Below are positions 47,424-55,779 of a stretch of DNA of 64,000 nucleotides, piece after piece. The stretch is taken from the NCBI RefSeq assembly GCF_002258785.1, contig NZ_NOYI01000012.1, positions 186,001-250,000 of the forward strand, given 5' to 3'. The notes below the pieces were generated by a model. It was not told the origin of the DNA. It was given only the letters and a program-made list of their open reading frames with translations, and did not search any database. Positions within the stretch are counted from its first letter, which is position 1. Each line of letters begins with the position of its first letter. This DNA is from Rhodococcus sp. 06-235-1A. Its GTDB lineage: Bacteria; Actinomycetota; Actinomycetes; Mycobacteriales; Mycobacteriaceae. Both the position numbers and the translations under genes were made by a program.

Positions 47424-49114
47424 CAGGAATCCCTCCCCACCACGGTCAACGGGAGCCGCAGAGCGCCAGGCGCAGACACCGGTACCACCGGGCGGACCGG
47501 CTGCGTGGGTGCAACTTCCTGGTACTCGCTGCCCGCCGCGGGGCGCTTGTCGGGCTCACCCTTGTTGGGCCACAACGCCATTGCACGTTCGGCCTGCGCG
47601 GTGATGGTCAGCGACGGATTGACGCCGAGGTTGGCGCTGACGGCCGAGCCGTCGAGCACATGGAGTCCCTCGTAGCCGTACACACGCTGATAGCCGTCGA
47701 TCACGCCGGTCTTCGGTGAGTCACCGATGGCGCAGCCACCGAGGAAGTGCGCGGTCATCGGAATGTTGACGATCTCGGCGATCGAACCGCCCGGGTCGCC
47801 GCCGATCTTGTCGGCGAGCAACCTGATGGCCGTGTGGCCCTGCGGAATCCACTGTGGCGGTGGATCGCCTGCACCGGGCCTGCTGGTGAGGCGACGTCCG
47901 AACGGGCTCTTCTTCGATCCGAGTTCGAGCGAGTTGTCGTCGGTCTGCATCACCAACGCGATGACGGTTCGCTCCGACCACCGGTGCACCGACAGGCTCC
48001 GCACCGCAGCGCCGGGATGGCGCAAGGCGACCCCGAGGGTCTTGAGGATGCGCGGCATCTTGCCGCCGCCGTCGCTCAACACGGTCTGCAGCAGGCCGAT
48101 AGCGTTGCTGCCCTTGCCGTATCGCACCGGCTCGATGTGAGTGTGATCGTCGGGATGGAACGACGACGTGATCGCCACACCCTCGTGGTAGTCGACCTCA
48201 CGACCACGGGCGGTCGCGGCGAGGACTGCCTCGGAGTTGGTGCGCACCAGGGAACCGATCCTGTCCGACAACCGCGGCAGGGAGCCCTTCTCCTTGGCCG
48301 CGAGCATCAATTTCTGCGTGCCGTAGGTGCCGGCCGAGAAAATCACCTGATCGGCGGTGATCGTCTTCTCCTTGCGACGCAGCTTCCCGCCGGTCCGACG
48401 CGTCACCACGTCGTAGCCTGCGCCGTTCGGCCGGACGTCCACGACGGTGGTCAACGGAAGAACATGCGCGCCAGCGTGTTCGGCCAGATAGAGGTAGTTC
48501 TTGACCAGAGTGTTCTTCGCGCCGACGCGGCAGCCCGTCATGCACGATCCGCATTCGGTGCAGCCGGTGCGTTCGGGACCGGCACCACCGAAGAACGGAT
48601 CCGGTGCCGTCTTGCCGCGGTCCCCGAAGTACACGCCCACCGGCGTCGAGGTGAACGTATCCCCCACTCCCATGTCCTCGGCCACTTCTTTCATCACCTT
48701 GTCCGAGGCGGTGATGGTGGGGTTGGTCTCGACGCCGAGCATCCGGCGCGCCTGGTCGTAGTACGGATTCAACTCGCGCTGCCAGTCGGTGATCGAACCC
48801 CACTGCGGGTCCTCGAAGAATTTCGCGGGCGGCTGGTACAGCGTGTTCGCGTAGTTCAGCGAGCCGCCGCCCACGCCGGCTCCTGCCATCACCAGCACGT
48901 CGGGAAGCAGGTGGATACGTTGCACGCCATAGCAACCCAGCGCCGGAGCCCACAGGTACTTACGCAACCGCCAGCTGGTCTTGGGCAGCTCGTCGTCCTC
49001 GAATCGGCGACCCGATTCGAGAACCGCCACCCGGTAGCCCTTCTCGACGGCTCGCAGCGCGGCCACACTGCCGCCGAAACCGGAGCCGATGATCAATACG
49101 TCGTAGTCGCTCAT
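47423..49114 (-). CDS. GMC-family oxidoreductase, cholesterol-oxidase (ChoD)-like
   Basis: This is a 563-residue FAD enzyme. The N-terminal dinucleotide motif VLIIGSGFGGSVAALRAVEKG (residues 5-25) and the GAGVGGGSLNYANT segment, followed by C-terminal NPSLTITAQAERAM, are typical of ChoD-like GMC oxidoreductases. A compact CTECGSCMTGC (C-X2-C-X2-C-X3-C) is followed by RVGAKNTLVKNYLYLAE, as in the Rv3409c group. It should oxidise an alcohol, perhaps a steroid or terpenoid. ATG 49114 overlaps the BVMO stop (ATGA), and its stop overlaps the ADC-like start. Confidence 0.87.
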   Translation of the reverse strand: MSDYDVLIIGSGFGGSVAALRAVEKGYRVAVLESGRRFEDDELPKTSWRLRKYLWAPALGCYGVQRIHLLPDVLVMAGAGVGGGSLNYANTLYQPPAKFFEDPQWGSITDWQRELNPYYDQARRMLGVETNPTITASDKVMKEVAEDMGVGDTFTSTPVGVYFGDRGKTAPDPFFGGAGPERTGCTECGSCMTGCRVGAKNTLVKNYLYLAEHAGAHVLPLTTVVDVRPNGAGYDVVTRRTGGKLRRKEKTITADQVIFSAGTYGTQKLMLAAKEKGSLPRLSDRIGSLVRTNSEAVLAATARGREVDYHEGVAITSSFHPDDHTHIEPVRYGKGSNAIGLLQTVLSDGGGKMPRILKTLGVALRHPGAAVRSLSVHRWSERTVIALVMQTDDNSLELGSKKSPFGRRLTSRPGAGDPPPQWIPQGHTAIRLLADKIGGDPGGSIAEIVNIPMTAHFLGGCAIGDSPKTGVIDGYQRVYGYEGLHVLDGSAVSANLGVNPSLTITAQAERAMALWPNKGEPDKRPAAGSEYQEVAPTQPVRPVVPVSAPGALRLPLTVVGRDS

Positions 49115-50628
49115 GCCGATACCACCTCGTGGTCTGATTCGGGGCTGTCTGATTCGGGAGTGTCGGAGACGATCCGATAGTTCGAGACATCGAACTCTCG
49201 CGTCTTGTTGCGGAACCGGAACGTGTAGGTCGGCCACATCGTGGAGTTGCGACCGTTGGCGTCGAGGTACCAGCTCGAGCAGCCACCCGCATTCCACACG
49301 GTGCCGTCGAGCGCGGAGTCGACCCACGAATTGTGCTGCCGCTGAGCCGATTCGTTGACCTCGACGGCCGCAATCCTGCGATCCTTCATTTCGTTCAGCG
49401 CCGAGACCACGTAGTTGGCCTGCGACTCGAGCATGTACACGATGGAGCTGTGCCCGAGGTTGGTGTTGGGGCCGTACATCAGGAACAGGTTCGGGAACCC
49501 GGCGACAGTGGTACCCAGATGCGCCTGCGGGCTACCGCCCCAACGCTCCGCGAGCGTACGACCGTCATTACCGCGCAACAGATGCGACACCGGCGGCTCG
49601 GTGGGAGTGAACCCCGTCGCGAAGATGATCGTGTCCACCTCGTGATTGCGACCCGAGGCATCGACCACGCCGTTCTCGGTCACCGACGTCAGGCCCGACG
49701 TCACGAGATCGACGTCCGGACGGTCGAGCGTCCGGAGCCAATCATTGGACAGCAGAAGCCTTTTGCAGCCGGGTGCGTAGTCGGGGGTCAGAGCGGCCCG
49801 CGTCGCGGGGTTCTTGACCTGCCGCTTCAGGTTGGCCTTGGCGAACACCTTCACCGCCGGCAGCATCCATGGGTTGTCGGCCAGAACGGTCACGTAGGCC
49901 TCACGGTAGCCGTAGATGACGCCACGAACCGCGCGATGGGCCGCGGGAATCTTCTCGTACAGTGTTCGTTCGAGGCGGCCGATGGTGCGATCGAGTCGCG
50001 GGATCACCCAGGCGGGGGTGCGCTGGAACACCGTGAGCCGTTGCGCGCGATCGACGATCTCGGGGACGAACTGCACCGCAGACGCTCCGGTGCCGATGAC
50101 GGCGACGCGCTCACCGGTGAGGTCGTGCTCGTGGTTCCAGGTGGCGGAATGGAATACGGTGCCGGAGAACGACTCGATACCGGGCACGTCCGGAATCTTC
50201 GGGGTGGACAGCGCTCCGGTGGCGGCAACCAGAACCCGCGCGCTCGTTGCCCCCTTCGACGTCTGCACCGACCACCGCGAGGTGCTCGAATCCCACGTAG
50301 CGCTCTGTAATTCGCAGTCGGTGATGATCCGGCGCTGCAGGCCGAGCCGCTCCACCACCGATTTGAGGTAGGCGAACAGCTCCGGCTGGCGAGCGAAGGT
50401 ATGACTCCACTCGGGGCTGGGAGCGAACGAGAACGAGTAGAGCGAGGTAGGCACATCGCACGCGCACCCCGGGTACGTGTTGTCTCGCCACGTACCGCCC
50501 ACATCGGACGCACGCTCGATGACGGTGACGTCGGCGGCCGGATCGGCGGCGAGGATCTTCGCCACTGCCGCCAGACCGGCGAACCCGGCTCCGACGACGA
50601 GAATGTCCACACGCTCTTCGAGATTCAT
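49111..50628 (-). CDS. Flavin monooxygenase, Baeyer-Villiger type
   Basis: This 505-residue protein has two Rossmann motifs: FAD (VVGAGFAGLAAV, about residues 11-22) and NADPH (VIGTGASAVQFVPEI, about 178-192). Between them stands the BVMO fingerprint FSGTVFHSATWNH (FxGxxxHxxxW). Such enzymes insert oxygen next to a ketone carbonyl or oxidise heteroatoms with NADPH. ATG 50628 overlaps the TetR stop (ATGA). Followed by a GMC alcohol oxidase and an ADC-like protein, it suggests stepwise breakdown of a cyclic or branched ketone or alcohol. Confidence 0.9.
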   Translation of the reverse strand: MNLEERVDILVVGAGFAGLAAVAKILAADPAADVTVIERASDVGGTWRDNTYPGCACDVPTSLYSFSFAPSPEWSHTFARQPELFAYLKSVVERLGLQRRIITDCELQSATWDSSTSRWSVQTSKGATSARVLVAATGALSTPKIPDVPGIESFSGTVFHSATWNHEHDLTGERVAVIGTGASAVQFVPEIVDRAQRLTVFQRTPAWVIPRLDRTIGRLERTLYEKIPAAHRAVRGVIYGYREAYVTVLADNPWMLPAVKVFAKANLKRQVKNPATRAALTPDYAPGCKRLLLSNDWLRTLDRPDVDLVTSGLTSVTENGVVDASGRNHEVDTIIFATGFTPTEPPVSHLLRGNDGRTLAERWGGSPQAHLGTTVAGFPNLFLMYGPNTNLGHSSIVYMLESQANYVVSALNEMKDRRIAAVEVNESAQRQHNSWVDSALDGTVWNAGGCSSWYLDANGRNSTMWPTYTFRFRNKTREFDVSNYRIVSDTPESDSPESDHEVVSA

Positions 50629-51230
50629 CTTGTCATCACCTTGTCGGACCAGATCGGAAGGAGCCGCTCACGCAGTTGCGCGTCGGCCTCGGGAGTACGG
50701 AACAGCGCCGAGACGGCGAGGCCGCGGGCGAGTTCGACACTGAGCTCGATGGATTCGGGCGACATCCGGCTACCCATGACGATCTGGGCACCACCCTGAA
50801 TCGCCTCGGCGACGCGTCGTTCGAGGGGGATCATCGCCTCGTGCAGCGCCGGGTCGGTACGCGCCGCTACCCAGAGTTCGAGGGCGGCGTAGAACAGTGG
50901 CCCGGAAAACGCGTCGGCGAGAATCTCGGGTCCTCTTCCCGGATCGGGCTCGGCTTCGAGGATCTCCGACAGCCGTCGGTCGACCAGATGCTCGACCGCC
51001 GCGATCACCAACGACTCCTTGGACGGAAAGTGGTGCAGCTGAGCTCCCCGAGACACACCGGCACGCCGCGCTATCTCCTGCGTGCTGGTCTTGGCGAAGC
51101 CCAGTTCGACGAGGCAGTCGATCGCGGCATCGAGCAGCTTCGCCCGGGTACCCGCGGTGCGCTCGGCCTGCGTACGCCGCCCGGTCGGCTCGGCGTTGTT
51201 CAGCCCTGTGTCGGTAGTCACACTTCGCAC
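50625..51230 (-). CDS. TetR-family repressor of the monooxygenase operon
   Basis: This 201-residue TetR protein has an N-terminal helix-turn-helix (TSTQEIARRAGVSRGAQLHHF, residues 48-68) and a ligand-binding C-terminal domain. It is the first gene of a 4-gene operon in which each start overlaps the previous stop. An imperfect palindrome at 51243-51274 lies directly upstream and is the likely autoregulatory operator. The start is GTG 51230, with GTG 51221 possible. The ligand is probably a substrate of the downstream enzymes. Confidence 0.87.
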   Translation of the reverse strand: MRSVTTDTGLNNAEPTGRRTQAERTAGTRAKLLDAAIDCLVELGFAKTSTQEIARRAGVSRGAQLHHFPSKESLVIAAVEHLVDRRLSEILEAEPDPGRGPEILADAFSGPLFYAALELWVAARTDPALHEAMIPLERRVAEAIQGGAQIVMGSRMSPESIELSVELARGLAVSALFRTPEADAQLRERLLPIWSDKVMTR

Positions 51231-51242
51231 AGTAGCGCTAAA

Positions 51243-51274
51243 TCAACAAACAGTCCAGCCTGACTTTAAGTTGA
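51243..51274. promoter_or_regulatory. Candidate TetR operator
   Basis: Half-sites of 13 bp (51243-51255, TCAACAAACAGTC, and 51262-51274, GACTTTAAGTTGA) are arranged as an inverted repeat with 10 of 13 positions matching, separated by 6 bp, starting 13 bp before the TetR start. This matches the size and position of TetR-family operators. Confidence 0.6.
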
Positions 51275-51284
51275 CTGCGCGGCG

Positions 51285-52646
51285 CTAGATGCAGGCCTGG
51301 GCCCCGTCCATCACTCCGTGCCGGAACGCCTCGACGCGCAGGAACCCGCTGCCCTGACGGGATTCGTCGCCGTCGCCGCGAAAGAGCAGCAGCGACGCGA
51401 TCGCCTCGTCCAGATCGCCGGGCGAGAGAGTGTATCCACTGGTGGGACGGTTCTGCAGCAACACGCTGGCCGCCCAACTCCCCGCAAAGCAGTCTCCCTG
51501 CAGCGACGTGTCCTTGGTGTCGGCGTCGATCCCGGCGTGGGCCATCCCCGCCAGCCCGTACTGCGTCGCGATGAGCGCCGCGACGGCGAAATCCCCACCC
51601 TGCTCGTAGAACCGCGGCATCGCATCGACGGCATCGAACCCCACGTAGTCGTCGGGCACGCAGTAGAACAGCACATAACCGGAGGCAGATTGGCCGCCGC
51701 AGTCGGGAGCATCGGACGGGTCGAAGGCAACGACCGGCTTCAGTGGCTCCCACGGCCGGCCCGTCAACTCCGGGAAGAGCACGCTCCAGTAGTCCTCGAG
51801 ATCCTTCGGAACACCGTCGATGATCTGCTCGAGTGGAGCGTCGCCGCCCCGATCGGCGTCGGACTGGCTGGTGAACGGCAACTGCAGGACGGGCGGCGAG
51901 CCGTCGACGTACGGCTTGCAGTCCATCGGGCCGCCGTCGAACCCGGTCTGAAACGAACTGACACGGTCGAAGCCGCTGCCGTGCGCGGAATCGCTCTCGG
52001 CCGAACTGCCCGGCTCATCGCGTAGATACAGGAAACCGGCCAGCGCACTGTCGAGTTCGGCCTGCGACGGATCGAAGGCGGTGGCGTCGGACACCGCATG
52101 AGCCGCCCACGCCCCGGCGAAACAGTCCGCCTGAATCTCAGAGGTCACGGTCATGCCCTCGAAGTTCGCGCGAGCCTGGATCGCGTGCCCCCACTCGTGA
52201 GCCATCACAACAGGAATCACGAAGTCGCCGAACCGTTGTCGAAGATCGGGGAGTAGTCCCTCGCTGTCCCAGGCCACTACATCCGCGCCCGGGCAGTAGA
52301 AGGCGTTGCCTGCGATGTCGTCGGCCGACGACGCGCACGGCGGCAAATCACCCGACGACGGCACCACCGCATAGAAGCCACCGCTGACGGGTGAATAGTC
52401 ACTGCCGTACACAGCGGGGAATTGTTCGCTCCAATACGACTGCAGATCGTCGATCGCGGCGGCGACGATCTCGTTCACCGGATCCGACGCATCGCCCACC
52501 ATCCCGGCAGTTGCGGGCGCGTCGGCTGCGACCGCCTGCGGCGTCGATTCTGTTGTGCTGATATCGGATTGCGCCGATCGACCACATGCCGACAAGGCCA
52601 ACACCACTACCCCGACCACCGCGAACGTCTTCACTACTGACCTCAT
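51285..52646 (-). CDS. Lipoprotein zinc metallopeptidase with a degenerate second domain
   Basis: This is a 453-residue lipoprotein. The signal peptide ends with lipobox LSAC (Cys21). Two homologous domains follow. Domain 1 (about residues 57-250) carries the zinc motif HEWGH (150-154) and the third ligand Glu170 in EIQADCFAGAW. Domain 2 (about 270-453) has the same landmarks (DLEDYW, the FY-C pair, GDCFAGSW), but TQYGL replaces HEWGH and Gln/Gly replace the Glu. Domain 1 belongs to the neutral zinc metallopeptidase family, and domain 2 looks catalytically dead. ATG 52646 is chosen over the longer frame. It is divergent from an LpqN-type lipoprotein gene. Confidence 0.85.
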   Translation of the reverse strand: MRSVVKTFAVVGVVVLALSACGRSAQSDISTTESTPQAVAADAPATAGMVGDASDPVNEIVAAAIDDLQSYWSEQFPAVYGSDYSPVSGGFYAVVPSSGDLPPCASSADDIAGNAFYCPGADVVAWDSEGLLPDLRQRFGDFVIPVVMAHEWGHAIQARANFEGMTVTSEIQADCFAGAWAAHAVSDATAFDPSQAELDSALAGFLYLRDEPGSSAESDSAHGSGFDRVSSFQTGFDGGPMDCKPYVDGSPPVLQLPFTSQSDADRGGDAPLEQIIDGVPKDLEDYWSVLFPELTGRPWEPLKPVVAFDPSDAPDCGGQSASGYVLFYCVPDDYVGFDAVDAMPRFYEQGGDFAVAALIATQYGLAGMAHAGIDADTKDTSLQGDCFAGSWAASVLLQNRPTSGYTLSPGDLDEAIASLLLFRGDGDESRQGSGFLRVEAFRHGVMDGAQACI

Positions 52647-52671
52647 GGCTGCAGACGCTAACCAGCCAGGA

Positions 52672-52718
52672 TTGGAAATCGATTGGAGCGTGCGCGCAAC
52701 TTTCCAATCCATTTCCAA
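52672..52718. promoter_or_regulatory. Long inverted repeat between divergent lipoprotein genes
   Basis: Arms 52672-52687 and 52703-52718 (16 bp, 15 of 16 paired) are separated by 15 bp. Each arm contains two TTGGA (or TCCAA) boxes spaced 11 bp, so four boxes stand in a symmetric row on one helix face. The site lies 26 bp before the metallopeptidase start and 79 bp before the lpqN-like start, well placed to control both. Confidence 0.55.
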
Positions 52719-52796
52719 TGTCGCGGTTCTACGATCCGGTCGGTTCGATCCCTGCTGTGGCCTGAATTCTGTATCCGAACGAACGAAAGAGGACCG

Positions 52797-53522
52797 ATGA
52801 CACTCTCTACTATTGGTGTTCGTGGGGCTGCATGCGCCGCCGTGGTGATACTCGGGTTCACCGCCGCCGGCTGTAGCAGTGGCTCCGACACGGCAACGGC
52901 CACGACCTCGGCAGCTGCGACGACGACAACAGAGGCAGCCGCGACCACGACGGTCAAGAAGCTGGCACCCGCCACCACAAGCGAAGCCCCCGCAGGCCCC
53001 AACCCCACCATCGCCGACTACATCGTCGAAGCGGGCCTGACCGAAATCCCCGTCACCCGTGATGATCCCACCGCGCCCACCATCGACCTGGCCATCCCCG
53101 AAGGCTGGGTGGACGCGGCCGAGCAGACCCCCGATTGGGCCTACGGTGCGATCATCTACCCGGAGGTCGCGGCCGACGAACGCACCCCGAGCATGATCGC
53201 CATCGTCTCCAAGCTCGAGGGCGACGTCGATCCGCAGGCCATCATCGACTATGCCCCAGGCGAATTGATGAACCTTCCCCAGTTCACTCCGTCCGGTGAG
53301 GGTGCCGTGTCGACACTGTCGGGCTTCCCGGCGTATCAGATCGCCGGAACCTACGTCGACGAGACCGGAGCCGAACTGGTGTCGGCACAGAAGACGGCGA
53401 TCATCACCGGGCAGGACGGGTACTACATCCTGCAGATCAACGTCGACGGCAGTATCGATCAGTTCGACCTACTGGTCGACGCCACCACTCAGGTGGACGA
53501 GCAGACCGTCATCACCCCGTAA
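52797..53522 (+). CDS. LpqN/LpqT-family lipoprotein
   Basis: This 241-residue protein has a signal peptide ending in lipobox TAAGC, then a Thr/Ala-rich low-complexity linker (about residues 27-60), which may be O-mannosylated. The globular domain (PTIADYIVEAGLTEIPVTRDD onward) is of the Lpp-LpqN family of mycobacterial lipoproteins. ATG 52797 has AAGAGG upstream. LpqN binds periplasmic and cell-envelope partners in M. tuberculosis; the role here is unknown. It is divergent from the metallopeptidase gene. Confidence 0.85.
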   Translation: MTLSTIGVRGAACAAVVILGFTAAGCSSGSDTATATTSAAATTTTEAAATTTVKKLAPATTSEAPAGPNPTIADYIVEAGLTEIPVTRDDPTAPTIDLAIPEGWVDAAEQTPDWAYGAIIYPEVAADERTPSMIAIVSKLEGDVDPQAIIDYAPGELMNLPQFTPSGEGAVSTLSGFPAYQIAGTYVDETGAELVSAQKTAIITGQDGYYILQINVDGSIDQFDLLVDATTQVDEQTVITP

Positions 53523-53585
53523 TTCGTTGCCGAGCACGGTGGTCGGAGCCACGTCGGCTCCGATCACCGTGAGACAGGTTTCCCC

Positions 53586-53834
53586 ATGTCGATATCAACG
53601 CCCAGTACCGTCTCGCCACTGAGCATCGGACCCGACGAGCCGTACTCGGAGCCCAAGCGCTTTCTCCGCAAACTGAATCCGCTGCGGTGGCTCGCGCTGG
53701 CGAACGGCACACCCGTGGTGCTGAAACAGATTCTTCAGCTGGGACTGCTCGTCGTGTGGCCGGTGTGGTTCGTGTGGGTGCTGATCCGCGCGGTGTGCTT
53801 CTTCGCCTTCTGGCTGCTGCTCTACCCCGTATGA
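53586..53834 (+). CDS. Small membrane protein, unknown
   Basis: This is an 82-residue protein. The Ser/Pro-rich N-terminus is followed by two hydrophobic stretches (about residues 46-60 and 63-82) with several Trp (LVVWPVWFVWVLIRA), ending at the membrane. It has no recognisable family. It follows the LpqN-type gene by 63 bp on the same strand and may be cotranscribed. Confidence 0.55.
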   Translation: MSISTPSTVSPLSIGPDEPYSEPKRFLRKLNPLRWLALANGTPVVLKQILQLGLLVVWPVWFVWVLIRAVCFFAFWLLLYPV

Positions 53835-53939
53835 GCGAATCAGAAGAAGAACCACCCCGAGGACTACGCCCGAGCACAAGCGCGCCGACTGCCCTGACGC
53901 GATCGGCTACTGCCGAATGTCATTGCTCGGTAACTTGTT

Positions 53940-55121
53940 TCATCGAGTACCCGCGGCCGAAAGTACGGCCGCGAAGCCCTCTTGAAGATCCCTGACGAAG
54001 TGGGTGGGATCTTCCAGCGAAGGAAAGTGTCCCCCATTCTCGGGAGTCCTCCATCGGACGATCTGCCGAAAACGCTCCTGAGCCCACGGCCGAGGATTCT
54101 TCTCGATATCGCGCGGATACGTGGTGATCGCCGCGGGAACGTCGACCCGCAGGTCCGGGTCGAGGGAGTTGTGGCTTTCGTAGTAGATCCGAGCCGACGA
54201 CGCTCCGGAGCGCGTGAGCCAGTACAGGGTGACGTTGTCCAGCAGCCGGTCCCTGGAGATCACCTCGAACGGACTGTCCTCGGTATCCGTCCACTCCGCG
54301 AATTTGTCGAGGATCCACGCGAGCAACCCAACCGGGGAGTCGACGAGTGAGTATCCGATCGTTTGCGGCCGGGTCGCCTGCTGCTTCGCGTACGCACAGT
54401 GGTGCCGTCGAAAAATCTCGGAGTCCTCGGTCCATCCGCGCTCATCGGGAGTGAGCACGTCCGTCGTCATCCCCGGTGGCGGTTGCGCCAGAGTTGTATG
54501 AATCCCGAGGACCTGCTCCGGAAACCGGCCACCGAGGATAGTGGTGATCACCCCTCCCCAGTCGCCACCGTGGGCCAGAAACCGGTCGTAACCCAGCCTG
54601 TGCATCAACTCGACCCACGCGGCCGCGATCTTCTCGGTTCCCCATCCGGTCGTTCTCGGCTTGTCGCCGAAGCCGAACCCCGGTAGCGAGGGAACCACCA
54701 CGTGGAATGCAGGGTTGCCGGGGTCATCGGGATTCGCCAGAGCGTCCACCGCATCGATGAACTCCGCAATGCTGCCCGGCCAGCCGTGCGTCATGATCAG
54801 CGGAACGGCATCCGTGCGCACGGACCGACAGTGCAAGAAGTGAATTCCCAGACCGTCGATGGCCGTGCGGAACTGTCCGATCGTGTCGAGCCGCCGCTCG
54901 AACTTCCGCCAGTCGTAGCGGGTGCGCCAATGGTCGACGACGTCCGCGAGGTCGGCGAGCGGAACGCCCTGGTCCCAACGGCCGCGGCCGGGAGCGGCGG
55001 TGAACACCGTCTCCGCTTCCGGCAGACGCGCGGCAGTCAATCGCGCACGGAGGTCGTCGAGGTCCGCGTCGGACGCCCGGAACTCGAATGCGTGCACATC
55101 CGTCGAGCTGAGTGTGGTCAT
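53940..55121 (-). CDS. Epoxide hydrolase family protein with EHN domain
   Basis: This is a 393-residue alpha/beta hydrolase. The N-terminal EHN domain (about 110 residues) ends near the oxyanion motif MTHGWPGSIAEF. The nucleophile elbow HGGDWGG contains the catalytic Asp, and the lid region includes Tyr residues. A C-terminal His in ENGGHFPSLE is the likely base. This is the type seen in microsomal-like bacterial epoxide hydrolases. ATG 55121 lies in the divergent region with two candidate operators of the neighbouring CGNR protein, which probably controls it. Confidence 0.88.
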   Translation of the reverse strand: MTTLSSTDVHAFEFRASDADLDDLRARLTAARLPEAETVFTAAPGRGRWDQGVPLADLADVVDHWRTRYDWRKFERRLDTIGQFRTAIDGLGIHFLHCRSVRTDAVPLIMTHGWPGSIAEFIDAVDALANPDDPGNPAFHVVVPSLPGFGFGDKPRTTGWGTEKIAAAWVELMHRLGYDRFLAHGGDWGGVITTILGGRFPEQVLGIHTTLAQPPPGMTTDVLTPDERGWTEDSEIFRRHHCAYAKQQATRPQTIGYSLVDSPVGLLAWILDKFAEWTDTEDSPFEVISRDRLLDNVTLYWLTRSGASSARIYYESHNSLDPDLRVDVPAAITTYPRDIEKNPRPWAQERFRQIVRWRTPENGGHFPSLEDPTHFVRDLQEGFAAVLSAAGTR

Positions 55122-55138
55122 GGGATCTCCTTCGAGGG

Positions 55139-55197
55139 AACCGTCTAAGCCAGTTCTACATCCCGACGCGACTTCCACGCAACCGGCTAAGCTGGTT
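55139..55197. promoter_or_regulatory. Two phased palindromic operators between EHN hydrolase and CGNR genes
   Basis: Two 17-bp imperfect palindromes of form AACCGKC-TAA-GCYRGTT stand at 55139-55155 and 55181-55197, 42 bp (four helical turns) apart from start to start. They occupy nearly the whole 79-bp divergent region; the second ends 3 bp before the CGNR start codon. Confidence 0.6.
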
Positions 55198-55200
55198 CCT

Positions 55201-55764
55201 ATGGCTGCAGAGTTCCCCGAGTTCCGCCCCGGTAGCGTGCTGGCCACCGCGTTCACCGGGACATTGACCGAGCGACGCGGCGACTCGGTGGAACGAATCC
55301 CGGTTCCGCATCGGTTCGTCGACTGGTTGGCACTGAACGGACTCTCTGTGGACACATGCACCGCGGCCCAACTGGACCTGGCGCGAGAACTGCGAGAAGC
55401 GATACACCTAGCCGCGACGGCGGCGGCAGTCCACGAGGCTCTGCCCGTGTTGGCCGTCCAGGTCGTGAACGACCGCAGCATTCGAGGCAACGCGTCGGCG
55501 GTCCTGACACCCGAGGGCGCACGACGATGGTCGTTGACCCCGGAGTCAGCCGTCGAAGATGCCCTGGGAGTCATCGCCGACGACGCCATCAGCATCATCT
55601 CCGGCGAGCGGAACGGACAGTTGGCACTGTGCGCATCGCCCACTTGCCGAGCCGCGTTCTTCGATACCAGCCAGAGCCGTAGCCGGAAATGGTGCGACAT
55701 GAATACATGCGGAAACCGTCAGAAGAAGGCGCGATTCATAGCGAACCAACAGCGCCGAACATAG
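55201..55764 (+). CDS. CGNR zinc-finger (ABATE-domain) protein
   Basis: This 187-residue protein has an N-terminal ABATE-like ligand-sensing region and a C-terminal CGNR zinc finger: CASPTCRAAFFD then KWCDMNTCGNRQKKARF (four Cys, the last in CGNR, followed by a basic helix). This family is taken to bind DNA as stress or ligand-responsive regulators. ATG 55201 is fixed by the conserved N-terminus. It is divergent from the EHN epoxide hydrolase with two candidate operators between, and a small unknown gene follows 15 bp downstream. Confidence 0.85.
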   Translation: MAAEFPEFRPGSVLATAFTGTLTERRGDSVERIPVPHRFVDWLALNGLSVDTCTAAQLDLARELREAIHLAATAAAVHEALPVLAVQVVNDRSIRGNASAVLTPEGARRWSLTPESAVEDALGVIADDAISIISGERNGQLALCASPTCRAAFFDTSQSRSRKWCDMNTCGNRQKKARFIANQQRRT

Positions 55765-55779
55765 AAGGAGCCGAGAACA

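Noticed and set aside
53831..53995. Possible 54-residue protein starting at the stop of the small membrane gene (ATGA overlap)
   Set aside because: Its second half lies antisense over the epoxide hydrolase gene, composition is low-complexity and no ribosome site is visible.
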